From assembly GCA_040752115.1 (NCBI GenBank), contig JBFMFB010000002.1, positions 67,102 to 131,101 on the forward strand: a DNA stretch of 64,000 bases. Direction: 5' to 3'. Source of the DNA: JBFMFB01 sp040752115 (GTDB lineage Bacteria; Pseudomonadota; Gammaproteobacteria; Burkholderiales; Sulfuricellaceae). The translations under genes were made by a program, and so were the position numbers. Of this stretch, positions 19,391 through 29,292 are shown piece by piece; position 1 is the stretch's first letter, and each line of letters opens with the position of its first letter. The notes under the pieces were generated by a model that made no database searches, was not told where the DNA came from, and worked only from the letters and a program-made list of their open reading frames with translations.

Positions 19391-19510
19391 CAAGCTATCT
19401 TCCATGCGTAGAACCGGCCCCCGGGTGAAGGCATACCGCGATATGGTATATTGCGGCCATTTAAGAACCATCAGCCGGCAGAATGGTTCCGCTTTTATCC
19501 CAAAATAACC

Positions 19511-19523
19511 TGCTAATTTAGCA
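19511..19523. promoter_or_regulatory. 13-bp palindrome in the nifJ/MidA divergent region
   Basis: TGCTAATTTAGCA is a perfect palindrome around a central T, 9 bp before the MidA start and about 120 bp before nifJ. It may be an operator, but no regulator is identified. Confidence 0.3.
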
Positions 19524-19531
19524 CATTCCCG

Positions 19532-20683
19532 ATGTCCCCACTACCCGCCCCCGAGCCGGATGCGGCACGGCACAGCGAAGCCCTGCGCACGCACATCCTG
19601 GACGAAATTGCCGCCGCTGGCGGATGGCTGAGTTTCGCCCGTTTCATGGAGCTGGCCCTATATGCGCCGGGGCAGGGTTACTACAGTGCCGGGCTGCGAA
19701 AATTCGGGACGGCCGGAGATTTCGTCACCGCCCCGGAAATTTCCCCGCTGTTCGGCCGCGCACTGGCGCGCCAGGCGGCGCAGGTGCTGCAACTGAGCGG
19801 TGGTGACCTGCTCGAGGCCGGCGCGGGCAGCGGCCGGCTGGCCGCCGATCTGCTGCCCGAGCTGGAGCGGCTGGGGCGGCTGCCAGCCCAATACCTGATT
19901 CTCGAAGTAAGCGCGGACTTGCGCGAACGCCAGCGGGCGTTATTGGCCGAAAAGATCCCCTACCTTGCCGACCGGGTGCGCTGGCTGGACGAACTACCGT
20001 CCCGGTTTCGCGGTCTCGTTCTGGGCAACGAGGTGCTGGATGCGATGCCGGTGCATATCGTGGCGTGGCGCGAAGACGGCATTTACGAGCGCGGCGTGGC
20101 CGCCGGGGATGGCGGTTTTTCCTGGAGCGAGCGCAAGCTGACCGACGGCGAATTGCTTAGGGCCGCAGCCGGTCTGAATCTGCCGGCGGGCTATGTGAGC
20201 GAGATCAACCTGGCTTCCCGTGCGTTTGTCGCCACCCTGGCCGGCATCCTGGAACAGGGCGCAATCCTGATGCTTGATTACGGTTTCGGCGCGAGCGAGT
20301 ACTACCACCCGCAGCGTAGCGAGGGCACCCTGATGTGCCACTATCGCCAGCATGCCCACGGCGATCCGTTCTTCCTGCCGGGACTGCAGGACATCACCGC
20401 GCATGTGGATTTTTCCGCCATCGCGGTAGCCGGGATTGAAAACGGCCTGACCTTGATGGGCTACACCACCCAGGCACATTTCCTGATCAACTGCGGCATC
20501 ACCGAAATCCTCGCGCAGACGCCGCCGTCCGATACGGGCGCCTATCTGCCGCTTGCGGCCCAGGCGCAAAAACTCCTCAGCCCGGCGGAAATGGGGGAGT
20601 TGTTCAAGGCCATTGCGCTGGGGCGGGGGATTACCGAACCGCTGATAGGATTCAGGATGGGCGACAGGAGCCGGATGTTATAG
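19532..20683 (+). CDS. MidA/NDUFAF7-type SAM-dependent methyltransferase (DUF185)
   Basis: 383 residues. Family stretches include FARFMELALYAPGQGYYSAG, FGTAGDFVTAPEISPLFG, the SAM loop LEAGAGSGRLAADLL, GLVLGNEVLDAMPVH and LMLDYGFGASEYYHPQRSEGTLMCHYRQH. Eukaryotic NDUFAF7 methylates an arginine of complex I; the bacterial target is unproven but is often assumed to be a respiratory protein. A decayed second copy of this gene's 3' end lies at 27363-27476. Confidence 0.88.
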   Translation: MSPLPAPEPDAARHSEALRTHILDEIAAAGGWLSFARFMELALYAPGQGYYSAGLRKFGTAGDFVTAPEISPLFGRALARQAAQVLQLSGGDLLEAGAGSGRLAADLLPELERLGRLPAQYLILEVSADLRERQRALLAEKIPYLADRVRWLDELPSRFRGLVLGNEVLDAMPVHIVAWREDGIYERGVAAGDGGFSWSERKLTDGELLRAAAGLNLPAGYVSEINLASRAFVATLAGILEQGAILMLDYGFGASEYYHPQRSEGTLMCHYRQHAHGDPFFLPGLQDITAHVDFSAIAVAGIENGLTLMGYTTQAHFLINCGITEILAQTPPSDTGAYLPLAAQAQKLLSPAEMGELFKAIALGRGITEPLIGFRMGDRSRML

Positions 20684-20719
20684 GCGCCCCAAAATATTGA
20701 CACCACACGGAGACCCCGA

Positions 20720-21181
20720 ATGTCGATCAGATCCATCCCTACCTTCCCGCCGACTGTCTGCCTCAAGCCCCAAGCGACACTGCTTGATGCGCTCAGGCTG
20801 ATGCTAGAGAAAGAAATCAACCACATCCCCCTGTGCGATGCTCAGGGCAGCTTCGCCGGCATCATCAGCACCAGCGCCATTCTGCGTGCCCTGATTCCGG
20901 CCAGCGCGCGGGTGGAAGGCGGATTGGCAAATCTCAAGTTCGTCGGTGACGCGCTGCCCATGCTGAGCGCGCATCTGCGCGACCTGGAACGCCTGAAGGC
21001 GGGGGAGTTCGCGCTGAAGGACATCGCCGTGCTGGATGAGGACTGCCCGATCCTGGAAGCGATACTCCTGCTCACCCAGAGCGCGGTCCCGCTGCCAGTG
21101 GTGGGCAAGGACGGCAGGCTGCGCGGCATGTTGAGCCGGCGCGCATTGCTGGCCTATCTGGCGCAGCAGGCGGGGCTGTAA
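20720..21181 (+). CDS. Tandem CBS-domain protein
   Basis: 153 residues made of two CBS motifs: ATLLDALRLMLEKEINHIPLCD-type first half with GSFAGIISTSAILRAL, and a second with CPILEAILLLTQSAVPLPVVG followed by GRLRGMLSRRALLAYL. CBS pairs sense adenine nucleotides or ionic strength. Ribosome site GGAG 8 bp before ATG. The antiporter gene starts 1 bp after its stop, so it may gate that transporter. Confidence 0.82.
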   Translation: MSIRSIPTFPPTVCLKPQATLLDALRLMLEKEINHIPLCDAQGSFAGIISTSAILRALIPASARVEGGLANLKFVGDALPMLSAHLRDLERLKAGEFALKDIAVLDEDCPILEAILLLTQSAVPLPVVGKDGRLRGMLSRRALLAYLAQQAGL

Positions 21182-21182
21182 C

Positions 21183-22523
21183 ATGCATGGCGCCGCTCCC
21201 GTTGCTTCCCAGGTCATCCTGGGCTTGAGTCCGCTGGCGGTTTCGCTGGCCATTTTCGTGCTGACCTACGCCGCCATCGTCACGGAAAAGATCAACCGCT
21301 CCATCGTCGCCCTGCTCGGCGCCGGCCTGATGATCCTGTCCGGTGTGCTGCACCAGAGCGAAGCCTTCGCCGGCATCGACCTCAACACTATCGGCCTGCT
21401 CACCGGCATGATGGTGATCGTCGCCATCACCCAGAAAAGCGGCGTGTTCCAGTATGTGGCAGTGGTGGCGGCCAAGTCCGTGCGCGCCGATCCCTGGGGG
21501 CTGCTGGTGATGCTGTCGGTGGTGACGGCGGTGTTTTCCGCGCTGCTCGACAACGTCACCACCGTGCTGCTGATTGCCCCGGTGGCGCTACTCATCACCG
21601 ACGCGCTCAAACTCAATCCCTATCCCTACCTGTTCGCAGTGATTTTCTCCTCCAACATCGGCGGCGCCGCAACCTTGATCGGCGACCCGCCCAACATCAT
21701 GATCGGCTCGGCGGCGAGGCTCGGCTTCAACGATTTCCTCGCTCACATGGCGCCGCCGGCGCTGGCAGTGTTTGTCCTTACGATGGTTCCCTTCTACCTG
21801 ATCTGGGGGCGCAAGCTCCATGCCGCACCGGAGGATCGCACCCAGGTGATGGCCTTCGACGAAAAGGAAGCCATCACCGATCCGCGCCTGCTGAAGCAGT
21901 CCCTGGCGGTGATCGCCCTGGTGATCCTGGGTTTCGCCCTGGCCCACCAGATTCACCAGGAGCCCGCCACCATCGCCATGTTCGGCGCGGCGCTGCTGCT
22001 TCTGCTGCGCGCTTTCGGCAAAACCGCGGAAGAACAGACCCATGATGTCCACCACAGCTATGCCGAAGTGGAATGGGTGACGATCTTCTTCTTCGTCGGC
22101 CTGTTCGTGGTGGTGGCGGGAGTGGAAAAGGCCGGCGCGCTGAACATCCTGGCCGAGCAACTGGTTGCCTTCACCGGTGGGGACCTGGCCACCACCGCCG
22201 TCCTGATCCTGTGGGTATCGGCAGTAGCCTCGGCGGTGGTGGACAACATTCCCTTCGTCGCCACCATGATCCCGGTGGTGCAAAGCATGGCGCCCGCATT
22301 CGGCGCGGAGAACCTCAACACCCTGTGGTGGTCGCTGGCGCTGGGCGCCTGCCTGGGCGGCAACGGCAGCCTAGTGGGGGCGAGCGCCAACCTGGTGGTG
22401 GCCGGATTCGCCGAGCGCGCCGGCCAGCCGATCCGCTTCCTGCCGTTCATGCTGATGGCGTTTCCGCTGATGCTGATGAGCATCGTGGTAAGCACGGCCT
22501 ATGTCTGGCTGCGCTATTTGTGA
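21183..22523 (+). CDS. NhaD/ArsB-family ion transporter
   Basis: 446-residue membrane protein with 10-12 helices of the ion-transporter (IT) superfamily. Typical stretches are LTGMMVIVAITQKSGVFQY, SALLDNVTTVLLIAPVAL, FSSNIGGAATLIGDPPNIMI, SAVVDNIPFVATMIPVV and ACLGGNGSLVGASANLVV, i.e. the two repeated pore motifs (DNVTT / DNIPF) found in NhaD Na+/H+ antiporters and ArsB. The ion is not certain; Na+/H+ exchange is favoured by the neighbouring CPA2 antiporter and CBS protein. Confidence 0.85.
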   Translation: MHGAAPVASQVILGLSPLAVSLAIFVLTYAAIVTEKINRSIVALLGAGLMILSGVLHQSEAFAGIDLNTIGLLTGMMVIVAITQKSGVFQYVAVVAAKSVRADPWGLLVMLSVVTAVFSALLDNVTTVLLIAPVALLITDALKLNPYPYLFAVIFSSNIGGAATLIGDPPNIMIGSAARLGFNDFLAHMAPPALAVFVLTMVPFYLIWGRKLHAAPEDRTQVMAFDEKEAITDPRLLKQSLAVIALVILGFALAHQIHQEPATIAMFGAALLLLLRAFGKTAEEQTHDVHHSYAEVEWVTIFFFVGLFVVVAGVEKAGALNILAEQLVAFTGGDLATTAVLILWVSAVASAVVDNIPFVATMIPVVQSMAPAFGAENLNTLWWSLALGACLGGNGSLVGASANLVVAGFAERAGQPIRFLPFMLMAFPLMLMSIVVSTAYVWLRYL

Positions 22524-22550
22524 AACATTCTGGTTAGTTCAAGGAGAAAT

Positions 22551-23738
22551 ATGCCGGAGTCATTGCCAGTTGTCGCCGACCTCGCTTGGCCCTTCGCCCT
22601 CCTTGTCGCCTGGGTGGCGGGGGAGTTCGGGCATAGGTGGACGGGCTTGCCGCGCCTCAGCTTTTACGGTCTGGCAGGTTTTCTATTGGCAAATGCGCAG
22701 TCCGGTTTTCTACCCCCGGAGACTGGCGGTATGATCATGCTGTTGGCCAACGTCGCATTTGGTTTGATCCTGTTCGAATTTGGCTACCGCATCAACCTGC
22801 GGTGGCTGCGCACCAATCCCTGGATTGGCGCAACCGGTCTGCTTGAAGCGATCGGCACGTTCGCGGCCGTGTACATGGTTGCGCAATGGCATGGCATGTC
22901 CATGATGACCGCCCTGCTGCTGGCTTCGCTTGCCATGTCGACCTCGCCGGCAACGGTCATGCGCATCGTAAATGAACAGCGCAGCTCCGGGCAGGTCACG
23001 GAACGCGTTTTGCACCTGTCCGCGATCAACTGCATCCTTGCCGTTTTTACCTTCAAGGTCATCGTCGGTTTCTGGGTTTTTCAAAGTTCCGGCAGTTTCT
23101 GGCAAGCTGCCTGGAACAGCCTGGTGATGCTATCCGTTTCTGCCGCGCTTGGGGCGTTCTTTGGTGTGGCCGTACCCGGCCTTTTGAGGCGGCTCGGCAA
23201 TCTCGGCCGGGATGCCACCGTGGCCTTCGCCATCACCGTGATTTTCCTGGTGACCGTAGCCCACACGCTCAAGCTTTCCCCCATTCTGGCGACTTTGATC
23301 TTCGGTTTCGTGGCACGCCATCGCCGCGTGGCGCTCAGCCAGACACAACGAAATTTCGGTGCACTGGGAGATATGCTGACGGTTCTGTTGTTCGTATTCG
23401 TCGCCTCGACTCTGGAGTGGCCACGAGTCATGGCAGGTATCGGCCTCGCCCTTGCGCTGATTGGCGCGCGCTTCGCGGCCAAAACAGCGGGCGTGGCGAT
23501 TTTCTCCCGCCTCAGTGGCATTTCATGGCGAAAAGGCACACTGACAGGGATCGCGCTGACCCCCATCTCGGTATTCGTCATCCTGATGCTGGAACAGACA
23601 CGCTACCTCGGCATCGATCTGGTGGACCAGTTAGCCCCTTTGGCGGCCGTGACGCTGCTTCTAGAAATCATCGGGCCAGCCCTTACCCAGCGTGCCTTGA
23701 TATGGGCGAGAGAAACGCCGAGCTCGCCGGAGACCTGA
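22551..23738 (+). CDS. CPA2-type cation:proton antiporter
   Basis: 395-residue integral membrane protein with about 12 helices. [20 protein letters not shown] at the start and [16 protein letters not shown] in the middle fit the Na+/H+ exchanger (Kef/CPA2) family, but no C-terminal TrkA-N nucleotide domain is present. Ribosome site AAGGAG before ATG; ybdK-like gene begins 1 bp after its stop. Likely exports monovalent cations in exchange for protons. Confidence 0.8.
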   Translation: MPESLPVVADLAWPFALLVAWVAGEFGHRWTGLPRLSFYGLAGFLLANAQSGFLPPETGGMIMLLANVAFGLILFEFGYRINLRWLRTNPWIGATGLLEAIGTFAAVYMVAQWHGMSMMTALLLASLAMSTSPATVMRIVNEQRSSGQVTERVLHLSAINCILAVFTFKVIVGFWVFQSSGSFWQAAWNSLVMLSVSAALGAFFGVAVPGLLRRLGNLGRDATVAFAITVIFLVTVAHTLKLSPILATLIFGFVARHRRVALSQTQRNFGALGDMLTVLLFVFVASTLEWPRVMAGIGLALALIGARFAAKTAGVAIFSRLSGISWRKGTLTGIALTPISVFVILMLEQTRYLGIDLVDQLAPLAAVTLLLEIIGPALTQRALIWARETPSSPET

Positions 23739-23739
23739 C

Positions 23740-24873
23740 ATGCCCCTGGAACCATTCAAGAAATCGGAACCGCTCACAATCGGCGTCGAACTGGAACTCC
23801 AACTGGTCAGCCTCAGCGATTTCGATCTCGTCGATGCCAGCCCCGATATGCTGGCGCTGCTCAACCGGAGCCGGTTTCCCGGCAATGTCACGCCGGAAAT
23901 CACCGAAAGCATGATCGAGATTTCCACCGATGTGCATTCGAACCACGCGGAACTGCTGGACCAGTTGCAGCGCATCCGCGATGCCCTGGTGCGAACGGGC
24001 GACCGGCTGAATGTCGGCGTATGCGGGGGCGGCACGCATCCCTTTCAGAAGTGGTCCGAGCGGAAAATATTTTCCAAACCGCGCTTCAGGGAGGTGTCCG
24101 CGCTTTATGGCTATCTCGCAAAGCAATTCACCATCTTCGGCCAGCATGTGCATGTGGGTTGTGCCTCCGGCGACGACGCGCTTTTCCTGCTGCATTCCCT
24201 GAGCCGCTATGTGCCCCACTTTATCGCCCTGTCCGCATCTTCGCCTTACGTTCAGGGAAACGATACGCTGTTCGACTCGGCGCGGCTCAATTCGGTATTC
24301 GCGTTTCCCCTGAGCGGGCGGGCCCCTTTTCTGCTGCGCTGGGGAAACTTCGAGCACGGGTATTTTTCCAAGATGGAGCATACCGGCATCGTCAAGAGCA
24401 TGAAGGATTTCTATTGGGATATTCGCCCCAAGCCTGAATTCGGCACCATTGAGCTCCGCGTCTGCGACACGCCCCTGACAGTGGAAAAGGCGGCGGCGCT
24501 GGCATGTTATCTGCAAGCGCTGTGCAGATACCTGCTGGCGCAAACCGAACCTGCACCTGCCGAAGACGACTATCTGGTTTACAACTACAACCGCTTCCAG
24601 GCTTGTCGGTTTGGTCTGGATGGTGTCGTTGTGCACCCGAAAACTTTTGAATCGCTGTCGCTGCGCGAAGACATCCTGACCACCTTGCGGCGAGTGGAGC
24701 CCCACGCCGAGGCCATGCGCAGTCTGCCGGCACTGGAATATCTTTACCAGACCGTGCAGGAAGGAAGCGATGCCAATTATCTCCGGCAGCAATGCGCTGA
24801 AAGCGGTAGCGCCGAGGGGATGGTCGATGCATCTCTGCGGCGATTTCGCGAGGAGTGTTTTTTGGGGGCGTAA
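23740..24873 (+). CDS. YbdK-family carboxylate-amine ligase (GCS2-like)
   Basis: 377 residues of the glutamate-cysteine ligase type 2 superfamily. Markers: [12 protein letters not shown] (metal/ATP Glu residues), [30 protein letters not shown] and the C-terminal [17 protein letters not shown]. The E. coli homologue shows weak gamma-glutamylcysteine synthesis. It directly follows the CPA2 antiporter; Kef-type systems are glutathione-gated, so a thiol link is a reasonable inference but nothing more. Confidence 0.88.
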   Translation: MPLEPFKKSEPLTIGVELELQLVSLSDFDLVDASPDMLALLNRSRFPGNVTPEITESMIEISTDVHSNHAELLDQLQRIRDALVRTGDRLNVGVCGGGTHPFQKWSERKIFSKPRFREVSALYGYLAKQFTIFGQHVHVGCASGDDALFLLHSLSRYVPHFIALSASSPYVQGNDTLFDSARLNSVFAFPLSGRAPFLLRWGNFEHGYFSKMEHTGIVKSMKDFYWDIRPKPEFGTIELRVCDTPLTVEKAAALACYLQALCRYLLAQTEPAPAEDDYLVYNYNRFQACRFGLDGVVVHPKTFESLSLREDILTTLRRVEPHAEAMRSLPALEYLYQTVQEGSDANYLRQQCAESGSAEGMVDASLRRFREECFLGA

Positions 24874-24875
24874 CC

Positions 24876-25252
24876 ATGCCCATGAGTCAAACCTGGCTGC
24901 AATTCGTCCTTGTCTCCGGCGTCATCGTGGCGGGGGGCTAACACCTTTCCCGCTACGGCGATGTAATCGTGGAAAAGACCGTACTATCCGGATCATGGAT
25001 CGGACTGGCGTTGTTCGCAACGGCGACTTCCCTGCTGGAGTTGGTGACGGGAATCAGTTCGGTGGGTGCCCGGACTACTGGCGGACGTCGCGCCGATCCA
25101 CGCCGTTTCTGCGCTATCGGCCGTCACTATGAGCGCAGTGGTGGTGATCGGCCTGCTCGTCCGCCCGCGCAAACGCATCGGCGGTATTATGAGCTGGCAC
25201 CGGACTGGTGCTGGTGGCAGTTTATCTGCTCAACAGCTATGCTCTTTACTGA
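24876..25252 (+). pseudogene. Dead CaCA-type Ca2+/Na+:cation antiporter
   Basis: Reading MSQTWLQFVLVSGVIVAGG, then an in-frame TAA at 24939, then [12 protein letters not shown] and [19 protein letters not shown] in the same frame, which is the first alpha-repeat of a CaCA exchanger (LFATxTSLPELVTGIS). The frame then jumps at about 25065 to [18 protein letters not shown] with loss of the second alpha-repeat, and jumps again near 25200 to [15 protein letters not shown] before TGA. One nonsense change, a deletion and two frameshifts make it non-functional. A second, differently deleted remnant lies at 27145-27270. Confidence 0.75.
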
Positions 25253-25284
25253 CAAAAATTGCTCGGACAGCAGGTTCTTTATCC

Positions 25285-26928
25285 ATGAAAATAAAAAGGA
25301 TTATTGCCCTTCTGCAACGCGGTTTTCTGCAGTGGTGGAGACAACATTTTCAAAACATAGATCGCCAGTCCGTCGAAGATCGCATATCCGTAGAAGGCGG
25401 CCTCAGCTATCCATACGTTTTTCTGGTTCTTACCTCCTGCGCGATCGCCACACTGGGACTGCTGCTCAATTCCGCGGCGGTCATCATCGGTGCGATGCTG
25501 ATTGCGCCCCTAATGGGTCCCATTGTCCTGCTTGGGCTCGCCATCGCGAAGACCGATGTACTGCTGGCCATTCGGGCCGGCAAGGCGCTGGCAATTGGCA
25601 TTGCCGGCGCACTGATGACCGCCACGCTCATTGTCAAACTGGCACCTTTCATTCCTCCCACCCAGGAAATCCTGGCGCGAACCAATCCAAACCTGTTCGA
25701 TCTCCTGGTGGCAATCGTTTCGGGGCTGGTGGGGGGCTATGCGGTCATCCGCCAGCAGGGTGGAACATTTGCCGGGGTTGCCATTGCAACCGCCCTGATG
25801 CCGCCTCTCGCTGCATCCGGCTACGGTTTTGCAACCGCAAACATGGCCATTTTCAGCGGCGCATTCTTCCTGTTTCTGACCAACATGCTGGCCATCGCGT
25901 TCAGCGTCGCCTTCATGGCATCCTGGTATGGTCTGGGCAACTTGCGCACGAGACGCGAACTGGCCTGGAAAACGCTGGGTGCAGCAGCGGCTCTGGCAGC
26001 CTTGTCAATTCCATTGGTGCAAACCTTGAATGAAAGCGTGAGCAAGACAATCTTATCGAACCAAGTCGAGAATATCCTGCGCACGGGCATGGACAAGGGA
26101 AAAAGCAGGCTGGACCGGCTGGAAATTCTGACGGACGGGGAAGGCGAAAAAACGGTCGTCAATGCTGTCATACTGACCCAGCGCTACGACAAGGAAGCGG
26201 AAGCCAAATTACAAAAAGACCTGTCGGACAAGCTCGGCGATTCGGTCCAACTTCACCTCGACCAGATCGTTGCGAATCTGGAGATACCCAAGTCGCAGCC
26301 TACGGTCAGTCCGGCCATGCTTGCAGCTCGCCAGGAAGAGCTCCTCGGCAAGAATATCGCGGAACAATTGCGAGTCGCCCTGCCAATGCGCGCCGCAATC
26401 GCGGAAATCGATTCAAAGACAAAATCGGCAAAATTCCTGGCGGTCGCCGGGGAAGCCGGCACGCCGCTATCGGCGATAAAAAATGCCGAGGGCGAATTGA
26501 AAAGGAAATTTCCCGACTGGAGCATCTTGCTGATCCCGCCATTTGAATCTCTTCCCTCGGTTTCTTTCGAGGCAGGCAGCGTCGAACTGAGCAAAGATGG
26601 ACAAGACGAACTTGACAGCATTCTATGGGCGCTGGAGCGCTGGGGCAATCGGCGCGTCCATATAACCGGCTTTGCAGCTCTGAGGGAAAAAGGCAAAAAC
26701 ACCCCCGGTCTGGCGTTTGAACGGGCCGGTTCTGTGGCCAAAATTTTGGCTGGGAAAGGATTTGAAGTAACCCAGGACGATATCTATCCGGCGCCGCAGC
26801 AATCTCGAAAAGAAAGCGAGATGGGGGCGGCCGCTTTCCGGAAAGCCATCGTTACCATTGAAAGTTACAGCCTGCTGCGCAACGAACAGGAAGCCAGCCC
26901 GGGTGAAAAATCTGCGCAAAGGCGCTGA
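25285..26928 (+). CDS. DUF389 membrane protein with C-terminal OmpA-like domain
   Basis: 547 residues. The N-terminal part holds the DUF389 membrane region of about six helices ([53 protein letters not shown]). A soluble region follows (about 260-420), and residues 425-505 look like an OmpA/MotB peptidoglycan-binding fold: [44 protein letters not shown]. This fusion would tie an inner-membrane transporter-like protein to the cell wall. The start is the ATG near MKIKRI; its ribosome site is weak. Function of DUF389 is unknown. Confidence 0.75.
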   Translation: MKIKRIIALLQRGFLQWWRQHFQNIDRQSVEDRISVEGGLSYPYVFLVLTSCAIATLGLLLNSAAVIIGAMLIAPLMGPIVLLGLAIAKTDVLLAIRAGKALAIGIAGALMTATLIVKLAPFIPPTQEILARTNPNLFDLLVAIVSGLVGGYAVIRQQGGTFAGVAIATALMPPLAASGYGFATANMAIFSGAFFLFLTNMLAIAFSVAFMASWYGLGNLRTRRELAWKTLGAAAALAALSIPLVQTLNESVSKTILSNQVENILRTGMDKGKSRLDRLEILTDGEGEKTVVNAVILTQRYDKEAEAKLQKDLSDKLGDSVQLHLDQIVANLEIPKSQPTVSPAMLAARQEELLGKNIAEQLRVALPMRAAIAEIDSKTKSAKFLAVAGEAGTPLSAIKNAEGELKRKFPDWSILLIPPFESLPSVSFEAGSVELSKDGQDELDSILWALERWGNRRVHITGFAALREKGKNTPGLAFERAGSVAKILAGKGFEVTQDDIYPAPQQSRKESEMGAAAFRKAIVTIESYSLLRNEQEASPGEKSAQRR

Positions 26929-27015
26929 CAGCCCAAGGGCACGTAAGCAGCGGGCATTGTGCCGAACGAGAAACGCCCTGCTTTTTTCCGGACAAAACCC
27001 GATCGCCTGGCTGTC

Positions 27016-27476
27016 CACATGGAGACCCCGAATGGCGCCCCAATCCTTGCAGGACACTCAAAGAATCACTCGCCTGGACTACTTCCGGGGAGCAGGCGCG
27101 GAACCTCCTGAATTCCTTGCTCCAAGGCTTGACCGAAGCCGAGGCTCGGCGGCAACCTATTCAATATCGCCATCCTCGCCGTGGACGACGTGTTCTACCT
27201 GCCAGGGCCTCTGCTGGCGGATGTCCCGCCGGCGGCAGTTTATCTGCTCAACAGTTATGCGCTCTACTGAGATAACTGCCGCGAAGGTAACCACCCTTCC
27301 GGATTTCCTCCAACGAGCAGACGAAGCTTATGGTTTCCGCGCTCCAGTGCCTCACCGATGTTGTCCGACGGGCGCCTATCTGTCGCTCGCCGCCCACGTG
27401 CAAAAACTCCGGAGCGGGGAATCGCCGAACCGCTGATAGGATTCAGGGTGGGCGACAAGAGCCGCTTGCTCTTCTG
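27016..27476 (+). pseudogene. Cluster of gene fragments (P-type ATPase N-end, CaCA antiporter, MidA 3' end)
   Basis: No intact gene lies in 26929-27540. In order: a leader CACATGGAGACCCCGAATG (27016-27034) matching the ribosome-site region of the CBS gene (20704-20722) at 18 of 19 bases; ARNLLNSLLQGLTEAEARR (about 27096-27152), like the N-terminus of P-type cation ATPases; GGNLFNIAILAVDDVFYLPG and [11 protein letters not shown] (27148-27270), CaCA second repeat and C-end; and a copy of the MidA gene end (27363-27476) with a 2-bp and a roughly 44-bp deletion but the same GAACCGCTGATAGGATTCAG core. The reading frames are broken throughout. Confidence 0.7.
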
Positions 27477-27484
27477 AAGAGCAG

Positions 27485-27510
27485 AAAAAAGGGGCGCCAG
27501 GCGGCGCCCC
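27485..27510 (-). terminator. Intrinsic terminator after amtB
   Basis: GGGGCGCC/GGCGCCCC stem (8 bp, 4-nt loop; 27491-27510) followed on the minus strand by six T residues, 31 bp after the amtB stop. Ends the porin-glnK-amtB transcript. Confidence 0.85.
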
Positions 27511-27540
27511 TTGATTCCAAAGAGAAGGGCATGGCCGATC

Positions 27541-28920
27541 CTATTCCACACGTTCTCCATGCAAGGAGACATCCAGCCCTTCGCGCTCCTCTTCCTCGGT
27601 GACGCGCAGGCCGATGGCGAGGTCGATCGCCTTGAGGATGACGAAGGTGAGGACGGCACAGTACGCCACGGTCACGCCCACGCCGAGGATCTGCGTGACG
27701 ACCTGCCCGGCGTTGCCTTCCAGCAGGCCGGCAGTGCCGCCGATGTTCTTTACCGCGAACACGCCGGTGAGGACCGCGCCGACGATGCCGCCGATGCCGT
27801 GCACGCCGAAAGCGTCGAGCGAATCGTCATATTTCATCATGTGCTTGAGCGAAGTCGCGCCCCAGTAGCAGATGACGCCCGCCGCAAGGCCGATGATGAG
27901 CGCGCCCATTGGGCCGACGAAGCCGGAGGCCGGGGTGACGGCTACCAGTCCGCCGACCGCGCCGGAGGCGATGCCCAGCACGCTCGGTTTGCCCTTGGCC
28001 AGCCACTCGGCGAACATCCAGGCGAGCGCAGCGGCGGCGGTGGCGATCTGGGTGACCGCCATGGCCATGCCGGCGCGGCCATCCGCCGCGACCGCGGAGC
28101 CCGCGTTGAAGCCGAACCAGCCCACCCACAGCATCGCCGCGCCCATGATGGTGAGCGTGAGGTTGTGCGGCGCCATCGGCTCGCGCCCGTAGCCGATGCG
28201 CTTGCCCATCACCAGTGCCGCCACCAGGCCGGCGATACCGGCGTTGATGTGCACCACCGTGCCACCGGCATAGTCGAGCACGCCCTTGTCCAGCAGCCAG
28301 CCCTTCGGCCCCCACACCCAGTGCGCGATCGGCACGTACACTGCCAGCGACCATATCGCCATGAACAGCAGCATGGCAGAAAACTTCATGCGGTCGGCGA
28401 AGGCGCCGGCGATTAGCGCCGGGGTGATGATGGCGAAGGTCATCTGGAAGGTCATGAACACCGACTCGGGGATATTCGCACCATCGGTGCCGGCCAGCGC
28501 CCCCACCTCCATGCCGTTCAGGAACAGCCGGTCAAGACCGCCGATCCATGGTCCGCCTTCGCGGAACGCCAGGCTGTAGCCGACCGCCATCCACAGCACC
28601 GTCACCATGGCGGTGATGGCGAAGCTTTGCATCATGGTGGCGAGCACGTTCTTCTTGCGCACCATGCCGCCGTAAAACAGCGCCAGGCCGGGAATGGTCA
28701 TGAATAGGACCAGTGCGGTGGACACCAGCATCCAGGCGGTATTGCCGGTGTCCAGCTTTTGCGGCACAGGAGCCGGTACGACGGCAGGAGCTACTGCCGC
28801 CGCTGCGGCAGCAGTAGCGGGCGCGGCCACCGGCGCTGCCGGAGCGGCTTCTTCGGCCACGGCCGCGCTACCGAAGCAAAGCGCTCCGACCAGGGCGAAA
28901 AGTGCGAGCAAGTATTTCAT
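27541..28920 (-). CDS. amtB: Ammonium transporter
   Basis: 459 residues: signal-like leader (MKYLLALFALVGALCFGSAA), an Ala/Pro-rich stretch, then 11 helices of the Amt/Rh family. Family stretches include DTGNTAWMLVSTALVLFMT, GLALFYGGMVRKKNVL, AHWVWGPKGWLLDKGVLDYAGGTVVHINAG (pore His) and GVHGIGGIVGAVLTGVFA (second His). The trimeric inner-membrane channel imports NH4+/NH3. AAAGGAG before ATG. It follows glnK by 12 bp, the standard PII-gated pair. Confidence 0.95.
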   Translation of the reverse strand: MKYLLALFALVGALCFGSAAVAEEAAPAAPVAAPATAAAAAAVAPAVVPAPVPQKLDTGNTAWMLVSTALVLFMTIPGLALFYGGMVRKKNVLATMMQSFAITAMVTVLWMAVGYSLAFREGGPWIGGLDRLFLNGMEVGALAGTDGANIPESVFMTFQMTFAIITPALIAGAFADRMKFSAMLLFMAIWSLAVYVPIAHWVWGPKGWLLDKGVLDYAGGTVVHINAGIAGLVAALVMGKRIGYGREPMAPHNLTLTIMGAAMLWVGWFGFNAGSAVAADGRAGMAMAVTQIATAAAALAWMFAEWLAKGKPSVLGIASGAVGGLVAVTPASGFVGPMGALIIGLAAGVICYWGATSLKHMMKYDDSLDAFGVHGIGGIVGAVLTGVFAVKNIGGTAGLLEGNAGQVVTQILGVGVTVAYCAVLTFVILKAIDLAIGLRVTEEEEREGLDVSLHGERVE

Positions 28921-28932
28921 GGCATGCTCCTT

Positions 28933-29292
<360 letters not shown>

